In this document: piece by piece, positions 43,001 to 51,433 of the stretch | How positions within the stretch are numbered: position 1 is the stretch's first letter | Layout: every line of letters begins with the position of its first letter | Assembly: GCA_963775635.1 (NCBI GenBank) | Contig: CAVZJO010000006.1 | Location: 62,001 to 126,000 of the forward strand | From: JALORV01 sp963775635 | GTDB taxonomy: Bacteria; Pseudomonadota; Gammaproteobacteria; Burkholderiales; Burkholderiaceae_F | Length of the DNA stretch: 64,000 nucleotides | Reading direction: 5' to 3' | The notes under the pieces: generated by a model | Seen by the model: only the letters and a program-made list of their open reading frames with translations | Told to the model about the DNA's origin: nothing | Database searches by the model: none | Position numbers and translations under genes: made by a program

Positions 43001-43076
43001 GAACCGCCCGGTGCGGACCCGCATGCCGGGTGGTGTGGGAGGGGCCCGATCCTCAACGATCGGCCCCTATCCCGAT
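43001..43076 (+). ncRNA. Group II intron domains V and VI
   Basis: Domain V: GAACCGCCCGGTGCGG pairs with the CCGCATGCCGGGTGGT side (43001-43036). Domain VI is the hairpin from 43041 to 43068 with a branch-point A at 43069. These catalytic domains are intact although the maturase gene is broken, so splicing could still be supplied by another maturase. Confidence 0.75.
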
Positions 43077-43216
43077 TCTGGTCATTTCCCGATTACGGGC
43101 CCACTGCACCTCAGCGTCGAGGCCGCGGCGCTATGCGGCACGTGCATTCAACTCGCCAAGCGCCGCGCGCTGATGTGCGTCGCTGTCGTTGCCGGCCTGG
43201 AACCAAGGAGCAACTC

Positions 43217-43678
43217 ATGCCCAAAATCGACATCGCCGCCGTTCCCGCACGCAAGGGTTCGGGCTATCCGCCCCCATTCGATGCGCCGTGTGCTGCACGT
43301 ACGCGGCAGCGCTTGGGCGAGGCGGGCGGGCTTCGCGACTTCGGCGTCAATCTGATGAGGTTGCCGCCCGGCAGCTGGTCCAGCCAGCGCCACTGGCACA
43401 GCGACGAGGACGAGTTCGTCTATCTGATTGAAGGCGAAGTGACGCTCATCGAAGACGGCGGCGAAACGGTGTTGCGAGCAGGCGATTGCGCTACGTTTCC
43501 GAAGGGTACCGGCAATGGCCACCACATGATCAACAAGTCCTCCGCGATGGCCGTCTATCTGGAGGTGGGCTCGCGCAACCCGCGCGACCTCACGACGTGC
43601 TCCGATCTCGACCTGATGAGTTCCAACGCCGACGGCCGGTTCGTGCACAAGGATGGCACGCCGTATGCCGAGTCATAG
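43217..43678 (+). CDS. Cupin-domain protein
   Basis: 153 residues from ATG 43217 (AAGGAG upstream). The cupin fold is clear: RLPPGSWSSQRHWHSDEDEF with two His and a Glu of motif 1, VYLIEGEVTLIEDGGETVL, then DCATFPKGTGNGHHMINKS with the motif 2 His. It probably binds a metal. Single-domain cupins of this type occur as small isomerases or regulators of sugar and polyol metabolism; the substrate is unknown. Confidence 0.85.
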   Translation: MPKIDIAAVPARKGSGYPPPFDAPCAARTRQRLGEAGGLRDFGVNLMRLPPGSWSSQRHWHSDEDEFVYLIEGEVTLIEDGGETVLRAGDCATFPKGTGNGHHMINKSSAMAVYLEVGSRNPRDLTTCSDLDLMSSNADGRFVHKDGTPYAES

Positions 43679-43761
43679 CGGCACGCGCGTGGTGTCCGCT
43701 TGAGCGCTCGCCGGTTTCACGCGCAGCGCCGCGTGGCGTAGGGTCAGCGTTTTCAGCCCGC

Positions 43762-43783
43762 GCCGGCGCCTGCATGCGCCGGC
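43762..43783. terminator. GC-rich hairpin between convergent genes
   Basis: GCCGGCGC-CTGCAT-GCGCCGGC forms a perfect 8-base-pair stem between the convergent cupin and Rieske genes. There is no T-run, so it is a possible bidirectional mRNA-end hairpin rather than a classical terminator. Confidence 0.35.
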
Positions 43784-43830
43784 TCCGTCGCAGGCACACG
43801 CCAGCACGCAGCTACTGTCGTGTGTCCGGC

Positions 43831-44553
43831 TCATGCCCGGCAGCTCTGCCACTGCCTGCTGTAGCGCGCGGCCGGCTGTACGGCCACGGTGGCACCGCTC
43901 GGTTTGCGCACGTCGCCACCGATCTCGAGCTCCAGCTGCTTCGAGTACTTCTCAAAGAACTTGTCGAACATCTCGCCGCCTCGCGTGCCCACCGCGTGCA
44001 GTTGATCGCTGCTGGCGTCCCACTCCAGCAGCACCGCAGCCAGCGGCTGCGGTGCCGGGCCGTCGATCACGCGCGCACCGTGCAACGGGTCGTAGCGCGA
44101 GTTGTCGCCGCAGCAGTGGATCACGTGCGCCGGCTCACCGCGTTCGCCGCTGCGAAGGCCGATGAAGCTGATCGCCGGCTTGGGATACATCAGCTTGTGC
44201 GCACAGATAGCCGAGAACGCGACGATCGATTTATTCGGGCCCACGCCGGCCGGTGTCGCATAGTGCTGCTTGCCCTCGGTGACCAGCTCGACCGGCTTCA
44301 CCTCGCGCTCGAAGGCAATCAAGAATACCGGCGACACCATATACGGGTAGTTGAAGAGAAACGCTTCACCCTGCTTGAGCTGGCGCGCCAGCCACGGGCG
44401 GCCACTGGGGTCGACCAACAGCGAACGCGGATAGCGCTGCACCTCGCCGATCGCCACCACCGGCAGCGCGCTGGAAGCCACCCACGCGCCGGCGACGCAG
44501 GCGGCTTGGCGCATCAGGTCGCGGCGGCGCGCGGCGTTGGGCTTCGGCTGCAC
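43831..44553 (-). CDS. Rieske-like Tat-exported protein with a missing cluster ligand
   Basis: A twin-arginine signal (AARRRDLMRQAACVAGAWVA) precedes a Rieske-like body. The first ligand pair is in SAICAHKLMYP (C-x-H). The second site reads VIHCCGDNSRYDPLHGARV where C-x-x-H is expected; the His position is Asn (AAC instead of CAC). GPAPQPLAAVLLEWD closes the domain, and a helical tail (GGEMFDKFFEKYSKQLELE) follows. GTG 44553 is a tentative start; a TTG at 44589 is possible. An electron carrier in related bacteria; as written the cluster could not be bound normally. Confidence 0.7.
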   Translation of the reverse strand: MQPKPNAARRRDLMRQAACVAGAWVASSALPVVAIGEVQRYPRSLLVDPSGRPWLARQLKQGEAFLFNYPYMVSPVFLIAFEREVKPVELVTEGKQHYATPAGVGPNKSIVAFSAICAHKLMYPKPAISFIGLRSGERGEPAHVIHCCGDNSRYDPLHGARVIDGPAPQPLAAVLLEWDASSDQLHAVGTRGGEMFDKFFEKYSKQLELEIGGDVRKPSGATVAVQPAARYSRQWQSCRA

Positions 44554-44649
44554 ACGAAAGACGCTACACGAGCTGCGAAGTCCGAGCAACGCATTCGACA
44601 GTTGCCATCTGCCGGCCAGCCTCGCTTCGCCGGTACACGCCGTCCGGCG

Positions 44650-45144
44650 CTAACCGAGCCGGTTGAACGTACACACGTAGTCGGCAATACCGCTTGTGTC
44701 GTCGAGGTCAAACTGTGGCAGCGCTGTGTCAAAGCGACAGTCGGCGGCGATCGCGACAATGTGCGGATCGTGGGGATGCAGAGCCTGCTTGGCGTTCGCC
44801 CGGCGGAATATCTCGATTTTCGGGATGGCCTCCCGCTTGAAGCCTTCCACCAGCAGCAGGTCGCAAGGAGAGATGCGGTCGACCAGCTGCTGCAGCGTCT
44901 GCTCCGACTCACCCCTCAGTTCGTGGATGTGCGCCCAGCGCACGCTGGACGACAGCAACACCTCCGTGCATCCCGCACTCCGGTGACGGTACGAGTCCTT
45001 GCCTGGCACGTCGACGTCAAACTCGTGATGCGCCCGCTTGATCAGAGACACCACGAGGCCGCGTCCGGTCAGCAGCGGAATGATGCGTTCGATCAGCACG
45101 GTTTTGCCGCTGCCGGACCAGCCGGCGAATCCAAATACTTTCAT
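44650..45144 (-). CDS. mobB: Molybdopterin-guanine dinucleotide biosynthesis protein MobB
   Basis: GTP-binding accessory protein of bis-MGD synthesis, 164 residues. Walker A is FGFAGWSGSGKTVLIERI. KRAHHEFDVDVPGKDSYRH, DLLLVEGFKREAIPKIEIF and DVCTFNRL-like DYVCTFNRLG follow the family. It lies upstream of the Rieske-like gene on the same strand and complements MobA at 27802-28383. Confidence 0.92.
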   Translation of the reverse strand: MKVFGFAGWSGSGKTVLIERIIPLLTGRGLVVSLIKRAHHEFDVDVPGKDSYRHRSAGCTEVLLSSSVRWAHIHELRGESEQTLQQLVDRISPCDLLLVEGFKREAIPKIEIFRRANAKQALHPHDPHIVAIAADCRFDTALPQFDLDDTSGIADYVCTFNRLG

Positions 45145-45204
45145 CTGGGCATTTTGTCGCGGCGCAGCGCGGCCCTGGTCCGGGTTGCTTTCGAACTCGG
45201 ACTT

Positions 45205-45457
45205 TAGCAATGACAGTCACACGCAGGCCAGACGCCACGCGCCGGCCGTGCGCTGGCTGTTTCCCGGTGTCGCGGATGGCGGCTACGCGGACCCCGCACA
45301 TACCAACGCGGTCGCCGATTTCAATCGCGGAGGGAAGGTGGCAGGTGTGCGCTTGCTCGCGTGCAGCATGGCTCTGCATGAGCATCGACGCGACGACGAA
45401 ACGCTGATCCCGGAGCAGCCGCGTGCTCGTGTTCTGACGGTAATCCGGTTGGTCTAG
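45205..45457 (+). pseudogene. Possible DsrE-like gene remnant
   Basis: The plus frame ending at 45457 reads FPGVADGGYADPAHTNAVAD, FNRGGKVAGVRLLACSMALH and EHRRDDETLIPEQ. The GVRLLACSMAL segment resembles the conserved Cys-containing helix of DsrE/peroxiredoxin-like proteins. No clear start or N-terminal half exists, so it may be a remnant or a coincidence. Confidence 0.25.
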
Positions 45458-45564
45458 TTATCCGTGTTCTGGGGCCAAATCGGCCTTCGGGACGATGAAC
45501 ATCGGGCCGATGCCTGCCGATACTCCCTAAAGGGAGGGCGCCGCGCGCCCCGAGGGAGGCCACC

Positions 45565-45675
45565 ATGAACCAGGCTGACGATGACCGGCTGCTTCCGGTC
45601 GGCGACATGTCCGCGTTCGCTGGAATGTGGTTGCTGGTGGTTCTGGTGGTACTGATAACCGCTGTCTGCATGTAG
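45565..45675 (+). CDS. 36-residue single-helix membrane microprotein
   Basis: ATG 45565 stands 7 bases after GGGAGG, a strong ribosome site. The peptide begins MNQADDDRLLPVGDMSAFAG and continues with one membrane helix (MWLLVVLVVLITAVCM). The size and topology are those of small bacterial membrane regulators or of accessory subunits of respiratory complexes. The partner is not evident. The 420 bases upstream contain no other convincing gene. Confidence 0.6.
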   Translation: MNQADDDRLLPVGDMSAFAGMWLLVVLVVLITAVCM

Positions 45676-45792
45676 GCAGGGCACGTTTACCTTCACCGTG
45701 TCCGGCATCACCCTGGCGGGGTACCAGTACACGCCGTCGAGCAACAAAGGACACCAGCGACAGCGCTACACGCTAGCGCGGGGTTGCGAGGG

Positions 45793-46743
45793 TCAGCCGT
45801 CGCGGTTCACGACGGTGCCATCGATGATTTCGACCGCGCCGATCGCGGCCAGCTCGCGCACGCAGCGCTCGACCAGCTGCGTAAACGGCAGACGAAAGTA
45901 GCGCTCGTTGATGATGTCGAAGTATCGCGCGCGTGCCAGGTGACGGACCAGCGCATCCAGCGGCAACGAGCGGACCTCCAGCAGGTAGAACTTGATCAGC
46001 GCCTTCGCCACCTGACGCGCATTGCGTTCGACGTCGCTCGACAGCGCGGCCAAACGGCGTCGCGCGCGATCGAGCGCGGCATCGACATCGAAAAACGGTG
46101 CGCCGTGGCCGGGGATCACCAGGCGTGGCGCAAGCTTTGCGATCAGCTCTAGCATCGCCGCCTGCTCCGTGAATCCCGATTCGCCTTCAATCTCCGGAAA
46201 AATTCCACCGAACCCGTGCTGCCAGAGCACGTCAGCTGAAATCAGGATGCGGTCGTCCGCGTTCCACAGCATGACCGAGTGCGGATCATGGCCAGGCGCG
46301 GCCATGATTTGCCAGTCGCGCTCGCCGGCCCGCAGCACGGAACCGGGTTCGAGCACCTCGTCGTAGCGGAACCGATCGCAACGCTGCCCGGTGGCTTTGA
46401 ACGTTAGAACGTCCTCGTCCCAGTGCGCAACGGCGTCGGCGTGTCCTGGAGGGATCGCAATGCGCGCTCCCAGATGTTGCTGTAGGAACGCGTTGCCGCC
46501 GCAGTGATCCGAATGCAGATGGGTGTTGACGATGCGGATCAACCGCCGGCCGCCGAGCTGGCTGCACACCAGCGCCAGCGTCTGTTCGCGATGACTGACG
46601 TAGCCGGTATCAACCAGCGTTGCGTTGGCATCGTCGTCCAGCAACAGGACGTTGTTCGACGATAGCCAGCCGCGCTCGAATACCCGCATGGTCGCCGGCA
46701 GCCGGGTTGCAGGTGTCGCGGACGCTGCGGTGCTGTGATGCAT
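45793..46743 (-). CDS. Metallo-beta-lactamase-fold hydrolase
   Basis: The metal-binding signature THLHSDHCGGN is clear, with further ligands in AAPGHDPHSVMLW, ISADVLWQHGFGG and VIPGHGAPFFD. About 316 residues from ATG 46743 (MHHSTAAS); an ATG 18 residues further in is possible. The C-terminal extension after residue 230 (LDRARRRLAALSSDVERNA) is helical and longer than in glyoxalase II. Probably hydrolyses a thioester or ester. It follows DUF1289 with an almost overlapping start. Confidence 0.85.
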   Translation of the reverse strand: MHHSTAASATPATRLPATMRVFERGWLSSNNVLLLDDDANATLVDTGYVSHREQTLALVCSQLGGRRLIRIVNTHLHSDHCGGNAFLQQHLGARIAIPPGHADAVAHWDEDVLTFKATGQRCDRFRYDEVLEPGSVLRAGERDWQIMAAPGHDPHSVMLWNADDRILISADVLWQHGFGGIFPEIEGESGFTEQAAMLELIAKLAPRLVIPGHGAPFFDVDAALDRARRRLAALSSDVERNARQVAKALIKFYLLEVRSLPLDALVRHLARARYFDIINERYFRLPFTQLVERCVRELAAIGAVEIIDGTVVNRDG

Positions 46744-46744
46744 C

Positions 46745-46945
46745 TCACCTGCGTGCACGTCGCTCGGCAATCAGCCGCCAAACGGCTTGCTTCTGCGACG
46801 GCGTATAGCTGCTCCAACCTGCGATTTCTTCGATCGTGCGCGCACAGCCCTCGCACAGCGCAGTGCGCGGATCCATCCGGCAGACCGAGATGCAGGGCGA
46901 CGCCACCGAGGCATGCGCGTGAGTGATCGGAGCGGTAGGCGACAT
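46745..46945 (-). CDS. DUF1289 protein
   Basis: 66 residues: SPCISVCRMDPRTALCEGCA, RTIEEIAGWSSYTPSQKQAV. Four Cys (C-x3-C...C-x2-C) are the mark of DUF1289, a small family thought to bind metal (Fe-S or zinc). Usually found next to unrelated metabolic genes. Confidence 0.88.
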   Translation of the reverse strand: MSPTAPITHAHASVASPCISVCRMDPRTALCEGCARTIEEIAGWSSYTPSQKQAVWRLIAERRARR

Positions 46946-47001
46946 GACGCGATTTTCGCACGCGTCCTCGCGTGATCGAGGGCACGATGTACGGCCGCCG
47001 G

Positions 47002-47430
47002 TCACAGGCCGGCAGCCTGCCGCTTCGCTGACACCTTCTCGTTGAAGCGGGCGACGTCGATGATGTATCGCTCGTGCGTGCCCTCGGAAATCAGGTCGTG
47101 ACCGTCGTGTGCGCTGGCCTGGAAGCGCACCTTGCGACCCTCGACCGCGACGACCTCGCAGCGGACGCGCACTGTCAGTCCCGGCGGTGTGGCAGCCAGA
47201 TGCGAGAAGCTGACATGCGTGCCGAGTGACTGTTCGCGCGGCCAGTCGAGGTAAGGCTTGATCGCAAGCTGGCACGCGCCTTCCATCAATCCCACCAGAA
47301 AGCCCGTCGCGAACACCTCGGGCATCTCGCCGAACTCGCTCCACTCCGGATAAAGTTGCGCTACGGTCTTGCTGTCCGGAACGGTGTAGTCGAACACGTA
47401 GCTGATGCCGGGCTTCAGGTCGGGACTCAT
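47002..47430 (-). CDS. Hotdog-fold thioesterase-like protein
   Basis: 142 residues from ATG 47430. PGISYVFDYTVPDSKTVAQL, MPEVFATGFLVGLMEGACQL and GTHVSFSHLAATPPGLTVRV, ending GTHERYIIDVARF, match the fluoroacetyl-CoA-thioesterase-like (FlK-type) hotdog family. It likely hydrolyses a short acyl-CoA. First gene of a minus-strand group with DUF1289 and the metallo-beta-lactamase fold gene. Confidence 0.8.
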   Translation of the reverse strand: MSPDLKPGISYVFDYTVPDSKTVAQLYPEWSEFGEMPEVFATGFLVGLMEGACQLAIKPYLDWPREQSLGTHVSFSHLAATPPGLTVRVRCEVVAVEGRKVRFQASAHDGHDLISEGTHERYIIDVARFNEKVSAKRQAAGL

Positions 47431-47496
47431 CGCGCTCCCCCTTCGACGGACGATTGTAGGGCGCGGGGTCGAGCTTGCCGCTGGCAGAATCCGTCG

Positions 47497-48387
47497 ATGA
47501 GTTCGCGCCATCCTCTGGACGCGACGGCGTATGCGGTCATGGTCGTCTGTTCGCTGCTATGGGGGCTGCAGCAGGTCACGGTCAAGGTAGCCGCTGCCGG
47601 CGTCTCGCCGGTGATGCAGGGTGGTGTGCGCTCGATCCTGGCCGTGCTGTTGCTCCTCGGATGGTCGCGCCTGCGCGGGATCGCGCTGTTCGAAGCCGAC
47701 CGTACGCTGGGCCCCGGCCTGGCAGCGGGAGCGCTGTTCGCTGCCGAATTTTTCCTGATCTATTTCGGCCTCGCCCATACGCTGGCTTCGCGCATGGTGA
47801 TCTTCATCTATCTAGCGCCGATCCTGACCGCATTGGCGCTGGCGTGGCTGGTTCCAAGCGAACGGCTGATCGCGCGACAATGGCTGGGAGTCGCGCTTGC
47901 TTTCAGCGGCATCGTCGCGGCCTTTGCCGACGGTTTCTCCGCCGTCGATGACGGCACGCTGGTCGGCGACGCCTGCGGGGTTGCCGCGGGTGCGCTGTGG
48001 GCGGCGACCACCGTGCTTATCCGTGCGACCCGCTTGGCGGAAGCAAGAGCCGAGAAGACGCTTTTTTACCAGCTCGCCGTGTCGGCGGCGCTTCTGCCGC
48101 TGGCATCGGTCGCGCTGGCCGAGCCCGGCGTCATCCGCCTTGACGCGGTGACCGTTTCGATGCTGGTGTACCAGGGAGTGGTGGTGGCATTCGCAAGCTA
48201 TCTCGCATGGTTCTGGCTGCTGACCCGCTATTACGCCGCGCGCCTGTCGGTATTCGCCTTCATCGCGCCGCTGGCCGGCGTGGCATTCGGCGTCGTCCTG
48301 CTGGACGAACGGTTGACGCCGGCATTCGCCGGTGCCGCGCTGCTGGTCGCACTCGGGATTGCGCTTGTCAACGCTCGTCGGGGTTGA
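47497..48387 (+). CDS. EamA-family (DMT) transporter
   Basis: 296 residues with ten hydrophobic helices in two EamA repeats. YAVMVVCSLLWGLQQVTVKV starts repeat one, GVRSILAVLLLLGWS and GDACGVAAGALWAATTVLIR lie further on, and FAFIAPLAGVAFGVVLLDER is the typical end of repeat two. Exporter of metabolites or amino acids; substrate unknown. Divergent from the thioesterase gene with 66 bases between starts. Confidence 0.88.
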   Translation: MSSRHPLDATAYAVMVVCSLLWGLQQVTVKVAAAGVSPVMQGGVRSILAVLLLLGWSRLRGIALFEADRTLGPGLAAGALFAAEFFLIYFGLAHTLASRMVIFIYLAPILTALALAWLVPSERLIARQWLGVALAFSGIVAAFADGFSAVDDGTLVGDACGVAAGALWAATTVLIRATRLAEARAEKTLFYQLAVSAALLPLASVALAEPGVIRLDAVTVSMLVYQGVVVAFASYLAWFWLLTRYYAARLSVFAFIAPLAGVAFGVVLLDERLTPAFAGAALLVALGIALVNARRG

Positions 48388-48394
48388 GGGGATT

Positions 48395-49297
48395 ATGGTC
48401 GACCACGCTAAGCGTCGATTGCTGATCGCGGCCGCAGCCGCAGCGGCGGCGAGGCCGTCTACTGCCGCCGAACTGCTGACGCGACCGCTGGCGGAAAGCG
48501 GTGAGCGGCTGCCGGCCATCGGCATGGGCACATGGCTGACCTTCGACATCGGTCGCAGCAGTTTCGACCTTGCGCGCAGACGCCAGGTGCTGCAGGCGTT
48601 CTATGCAGCCGATGGTCGCGTGATCGACTCGAGCCCGATGTATGGGCGCGCCGAGGAAGTCGTCGGGCAGCTGTTGGCGCAGCTTGGCAGCGCAACGCGG
48701 ACATTCTCCGCCACCAAGATCTGGACACCGGGTCGCGATGCCGGCGTCCGACAGTTGCAGGAATCCTTGCGGCTGTGGGGATTGCAGCGGTTCGATCTGG
48801 TACAGATCCACAACATGGTCGACTGGGAAACACATTTGCCAACGCTGCGACAGTGGAAGGCTGAGGGCCGCATCCGCCACACCGGCATCACGACCTCGCA
48901 CGGTCGTCGCCTCGACGCGATGGAGAGCGCGTTGAAGCGCGAGCGGTTCGACACGATGCAGGTCACTTATAGCCTGGTAGATCGCAGCGTCGAGCGTCGC
49001 CTGCTGCCGCTGGCGGCCGAGCGCGGGATGGGCGTCATCGTGAACCGGCCGTTCGACGGTGGCGCGCTCGTCGATCGGCTCAACGGTCACACGCTGCCGT
49101 CGTGGGCAGCCGAGATCGGCTGCTCGACGTGGGCGCAGGTGTGTCTGAAATGGATCGTGTCGCACCCCGCGGTCACGTGTGCGATTCCCGCGACGTCGAA
49201 TCCGGATCACATGCGCGAAAACATGGCCGCCATCCAAGGGCCGCTCCCCGACCCCGCGCTCAGGCGCACAATGGGTAATCATGTCGCCCGCCTCTGA
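48395..49297 (+). CDS. Aldo/keto reductase with Tat-like N-terminus
   Basis: 300 residues from ATG 48395 (GAGGGG upstream). The N-terminus HAKRRLLIAAAAAAAARPST looks like an export signal of Tat type. The reductase fold has DGRVIDSSPMYGRAEEVVG (Asp, Tyr), TFSATKIWTP (Lys) and FDLVQIHNMVDW (His). Exported aldo/keto reductases with this signal occur in Burkholderiales. Starts 8 bases after the EamA gene; overlaps the next gene. Confidence 0.82.
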   Translation: MVDHAKRRLLIAAAAAAAARPSTAAELLTRPLAESGERLPAIGMGTWLTFDIGRSSFDLARRRQVLQAFYAADGRVIDSSPMYGRAEEVVGQLLAQLGSATRTFSATKIWTPGRDAGVRQLQESLRLWGLQRFDLVQIHNMVDWETHLPTLRQWKAEGRIRHTGITTSHGRRLDAMESALKRERFDTMQVTYSLVDRSVERRLLPLAAERGMGVIVNRPFDGGALVDRLNGHTLPSWAAEIGCSTWAQVCLKWIVSHPAVTCAIPATSNPDHMRENMAAIQGPLPDPALRRTMGNHVARL

Positions 49298-49868
49298 TCG
49301 GCTGGTACGCAGCGTTCCGAACGCCATCACCGTCGTGCGCGGCCTGGTGATCCCTGTCATCGCCTGGCTGCTGGCCGAACAGCGCTACCTCGCCGCGTTC
49401 TGGACGCTGGTCGCCTCCGCGGTGAGCGATCTGACCGACGGCCAGATCGCACGCCGCTGCAACGCACGCACACGTTTCGGTGAGATCGCCGATCCGGTGA
49501 CCGACAAGCTGACGATGCTGACGGTCGCCGTGGCACTGGCGTGGCAGGGGTTGCTGCCGCTGTGGCTGGCTGCGGCCATCGTGATCCGCGATCTCGTCAT
49601 CGTGGCCGGTGCGGTGGCCTACCACCGCTACATCGGTCCGTTCGAGATGTCGCCCACGCGGCTGTCGAAGCTGAACACGGCACTGGAATTCGTCCTACTA
49701 GCGACGGTGCTCGCTGATGCGGCCCAGCTGGTCGAAGCCAGTGCGTTGCTGTCGGTGCTGTTCACGCTGGTATGCGCAACCGTCATCGGGTCCGGATTGC
49801 AGTACGTGGTGCTCTGGTCGCGCCGCGCGCGCGCCGCACGCAGGACACTCAGACCGCGGCCGATCTAG
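49281..49868 (+). CDS. CDP-alcohol phosphatidyltransferase family protein
   Basis: 195 residues, six membrane segments. The catalytic motif is readable: DLTDGQIARR, then G and two more Asp in RFGEIADPVTDK, matching D-x2-D-G-x2-A-R...G-x3-D-x3-D. It makes a phospholipid head-group transfer such as phosphatidylglycerophosphate or cardiolipin synthesis. ATG 49281 lies inside the preceding reductase gene (17-base overlap). Confidence 0.85.
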   Translation: MSPASDRLVRSVPNAITVVRGLVIPVIAWLLAEQRYLAAFWTLVASAVSDLTDGQIARRCNARTRFGEIADPVTDKLTMLTVAVALAWQGLLPLWLAAAIVIRDLVIVAGAVAYHRYIGPFEMSPTRLSKLNTALEFVLLATVLADAAQLVEASALLSVLFTLVCATVIGSGLQYVVLWSRRARAARRTLRPRPI

Positions 49869-49873
49869 GGACT

Positions 49874-51377
49874 CTAGCGCTTCAGCGCAAGGTCGGATTC
49901 GACCAGCGCGCCCAGCTGGTGCTCGATCAGCGACCAGAACGGGTTGCTGCGCAGTCGCGTCAGCGAACCCAGCGAAATGACAGTGGCGCCGCTTTCCCCG
50001 CGCAGCAGCCACGATCCGATGCTCGGAATGCCGTCGCGCCCGCTGCCGGCTTGCACGCCGTAGACCGGATCGTCCGGCCGGAACGGCAGAGCCACGTGTC
50101 CGAGCGAAGCGACCTGTGGCGGCCAAGTCAGGCCCGTGCGCCTATCGGTACCTCCACCGGTCGGGTCGACGCGGTGCACGACGAGTTCGCTGCTCGCCGC
50201 GTCGGCGTTGGTCACGACATCGAGTGTGTAACGGGGGCGGCTCATTAGCGTGCGCTCGATCAGCTCGCGCGCGGCCGGACGCTGGATAGTGCGCAGTGCT
50301 GTGCTGCGGTTCACGTCGAACAGCACGAGCAAGTGCTGCGCGCCCGCTAGCCGCGCGAACAGAAAATCCACCGCTCCGACCGCCCCGACGGTCGAATCGA
50401 CGATCGACTGCCACGCAACCACCGGTGGCATGCGAGTGATGCTGCCGGACTCGACGGCATCGGATCAGTGATCGCTGCAATGCACGGGTCGCCCGGTTGA
50501 CCTGGCGCGACGCGTTGACCGGAAACGAGTTGAACTTGTACGGATCATATTCGGGCAGCACTTCCTGCCAGCGCACCTTCTCCAGCACCGGTATTGGCAC
50601 CACGCTGAACAGGTCGATCACGTTGGCGAGGGCAGCAACCGGCGTCAGCGTGATCGCCGGTGAGACGAGCAGCACACGGTCCGGACGGCGCAACGACGGG
50701 TCGTCAAGGCTCTGCAGCGCGTAGAGCAGCGACAGCGTGCCGCCAGTGGAGTAGCCGCCGATGTAAAACGGCGCGCCGGCGGGTGCCCGCGTCGCCGCGG
50801 CGCGCGCCGCGATGCGCACCGCCGCGCTCCAATCCGCAAAGCTCATCTCGGTCATCATCGACGGCAGCGTGCCGTGCCCCGGTAGCCGCAGCGCGATCAC
50901 GTCGAAGCCGCGCGCGTGCAGTGACTCGGCGAGCGCCTTCACCGAATACGGCGAATCGGTCAGGCCATGGATCAGCAGCGCGGAGCCCTGCGGTGGGTCC
51001 GCCCGCAACTCGAACGAGCGGTTGAAGGGTGCATCGGCCGCCAACCGCTGCGGCCCGCCGGCCGGGTTGTAGCGGCTGCTCGACCAAGCTTCGTCACGCT
51101 CCGTCCACGATTCGCACTTCGCGCGCAGTTCGTCGAACAGTCGCGCTTCCTGTCGCAGGTAACCGTCGAAGTCGATCGCCCCGTGCCTGTATGCCGAGAA
51201 CTCCTCGGCTAGGCGCTCGGTGTGCCACGGCTGCAGATCTGGCAGCGCGCTTACCGCATAGAGCGTGAAGCCGAGCGCGAGTGTCAGACAGAGTGCGATG
51301 AGTCCGACGCCGGCCAGCATTGCCCAGCGTGCGAGCCGCCGCGATGCGGCGGTGGTCAGTTCCAACCAGCGAGCCAT
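49874..51377 (-). CDS. Membrane-anchored alpha/beta hydrolase (frameshifted)
   Basis: One N-terminal helix (AMLAGVGLIALCLTLALGFT) followed by an alpha/beta hydrolase domain: SALLIHGLTDSPYSVKALAE, IALRLPGHGTLPS, and the nucleophile elbow GGYSTGG (Ser). A one-base break near 50465 restores the C-terminus DAVESGSITRMPPVVAWQSI and DPVYGVQAGSG. About 500 residues. Probably an esterase or lipase facing the periplasm. Lies 56 bases after the pilY1 stop on the same strand, so possibly co-transcribed. Confidence 0.8.
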
Positions 51378-51433
51378 CGCCGCGACGATACGCGACGCGG
51401 CGGCCGGGCCATCATGGCCCGGCGTTCGGCACG

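Larger units (their letters stand above)
38976..43076 (+). mobile_element. Group II intron (probably IIC), interrupted by a nested element
   Basis: The 5' end GTGCGCCCAGCATGGGC is of group II type, followed by a structured leader and a maturase gene. At the 3' end, domain V (from 43001, GAACCGCCCGGTGCGG...CCGGGTGGT) and domain VI (GGGGCCCGATC...GATCGGCCCC) are present, with a bulged A at 43069, 7 bases from the proposed 3' end CCCGAT (43076). Without the 2254-base insertion the intron is 1847 bases. Insertion directly behind a terminator stem-loop is the known habit of class C introns. Class assignment is inferred from site and size. Confidence 0.85.

Noticed and set aside
43486..45207. 573-codon open frame on the plus strand
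   Set aside because: It lies opposite the Rieske-like and mobB genes, which have clear family motifs; the product is Arg/His-rich with no recognisable domain, typical of an antisense frame in GC-rich DNA.
45676..45792. Plus frame with TFTVSGITLAGYQYTPSSN
   Set aside because: Resembles the end of a secreted beta-rich domain, but no upstream part exists in frame; too short to support.
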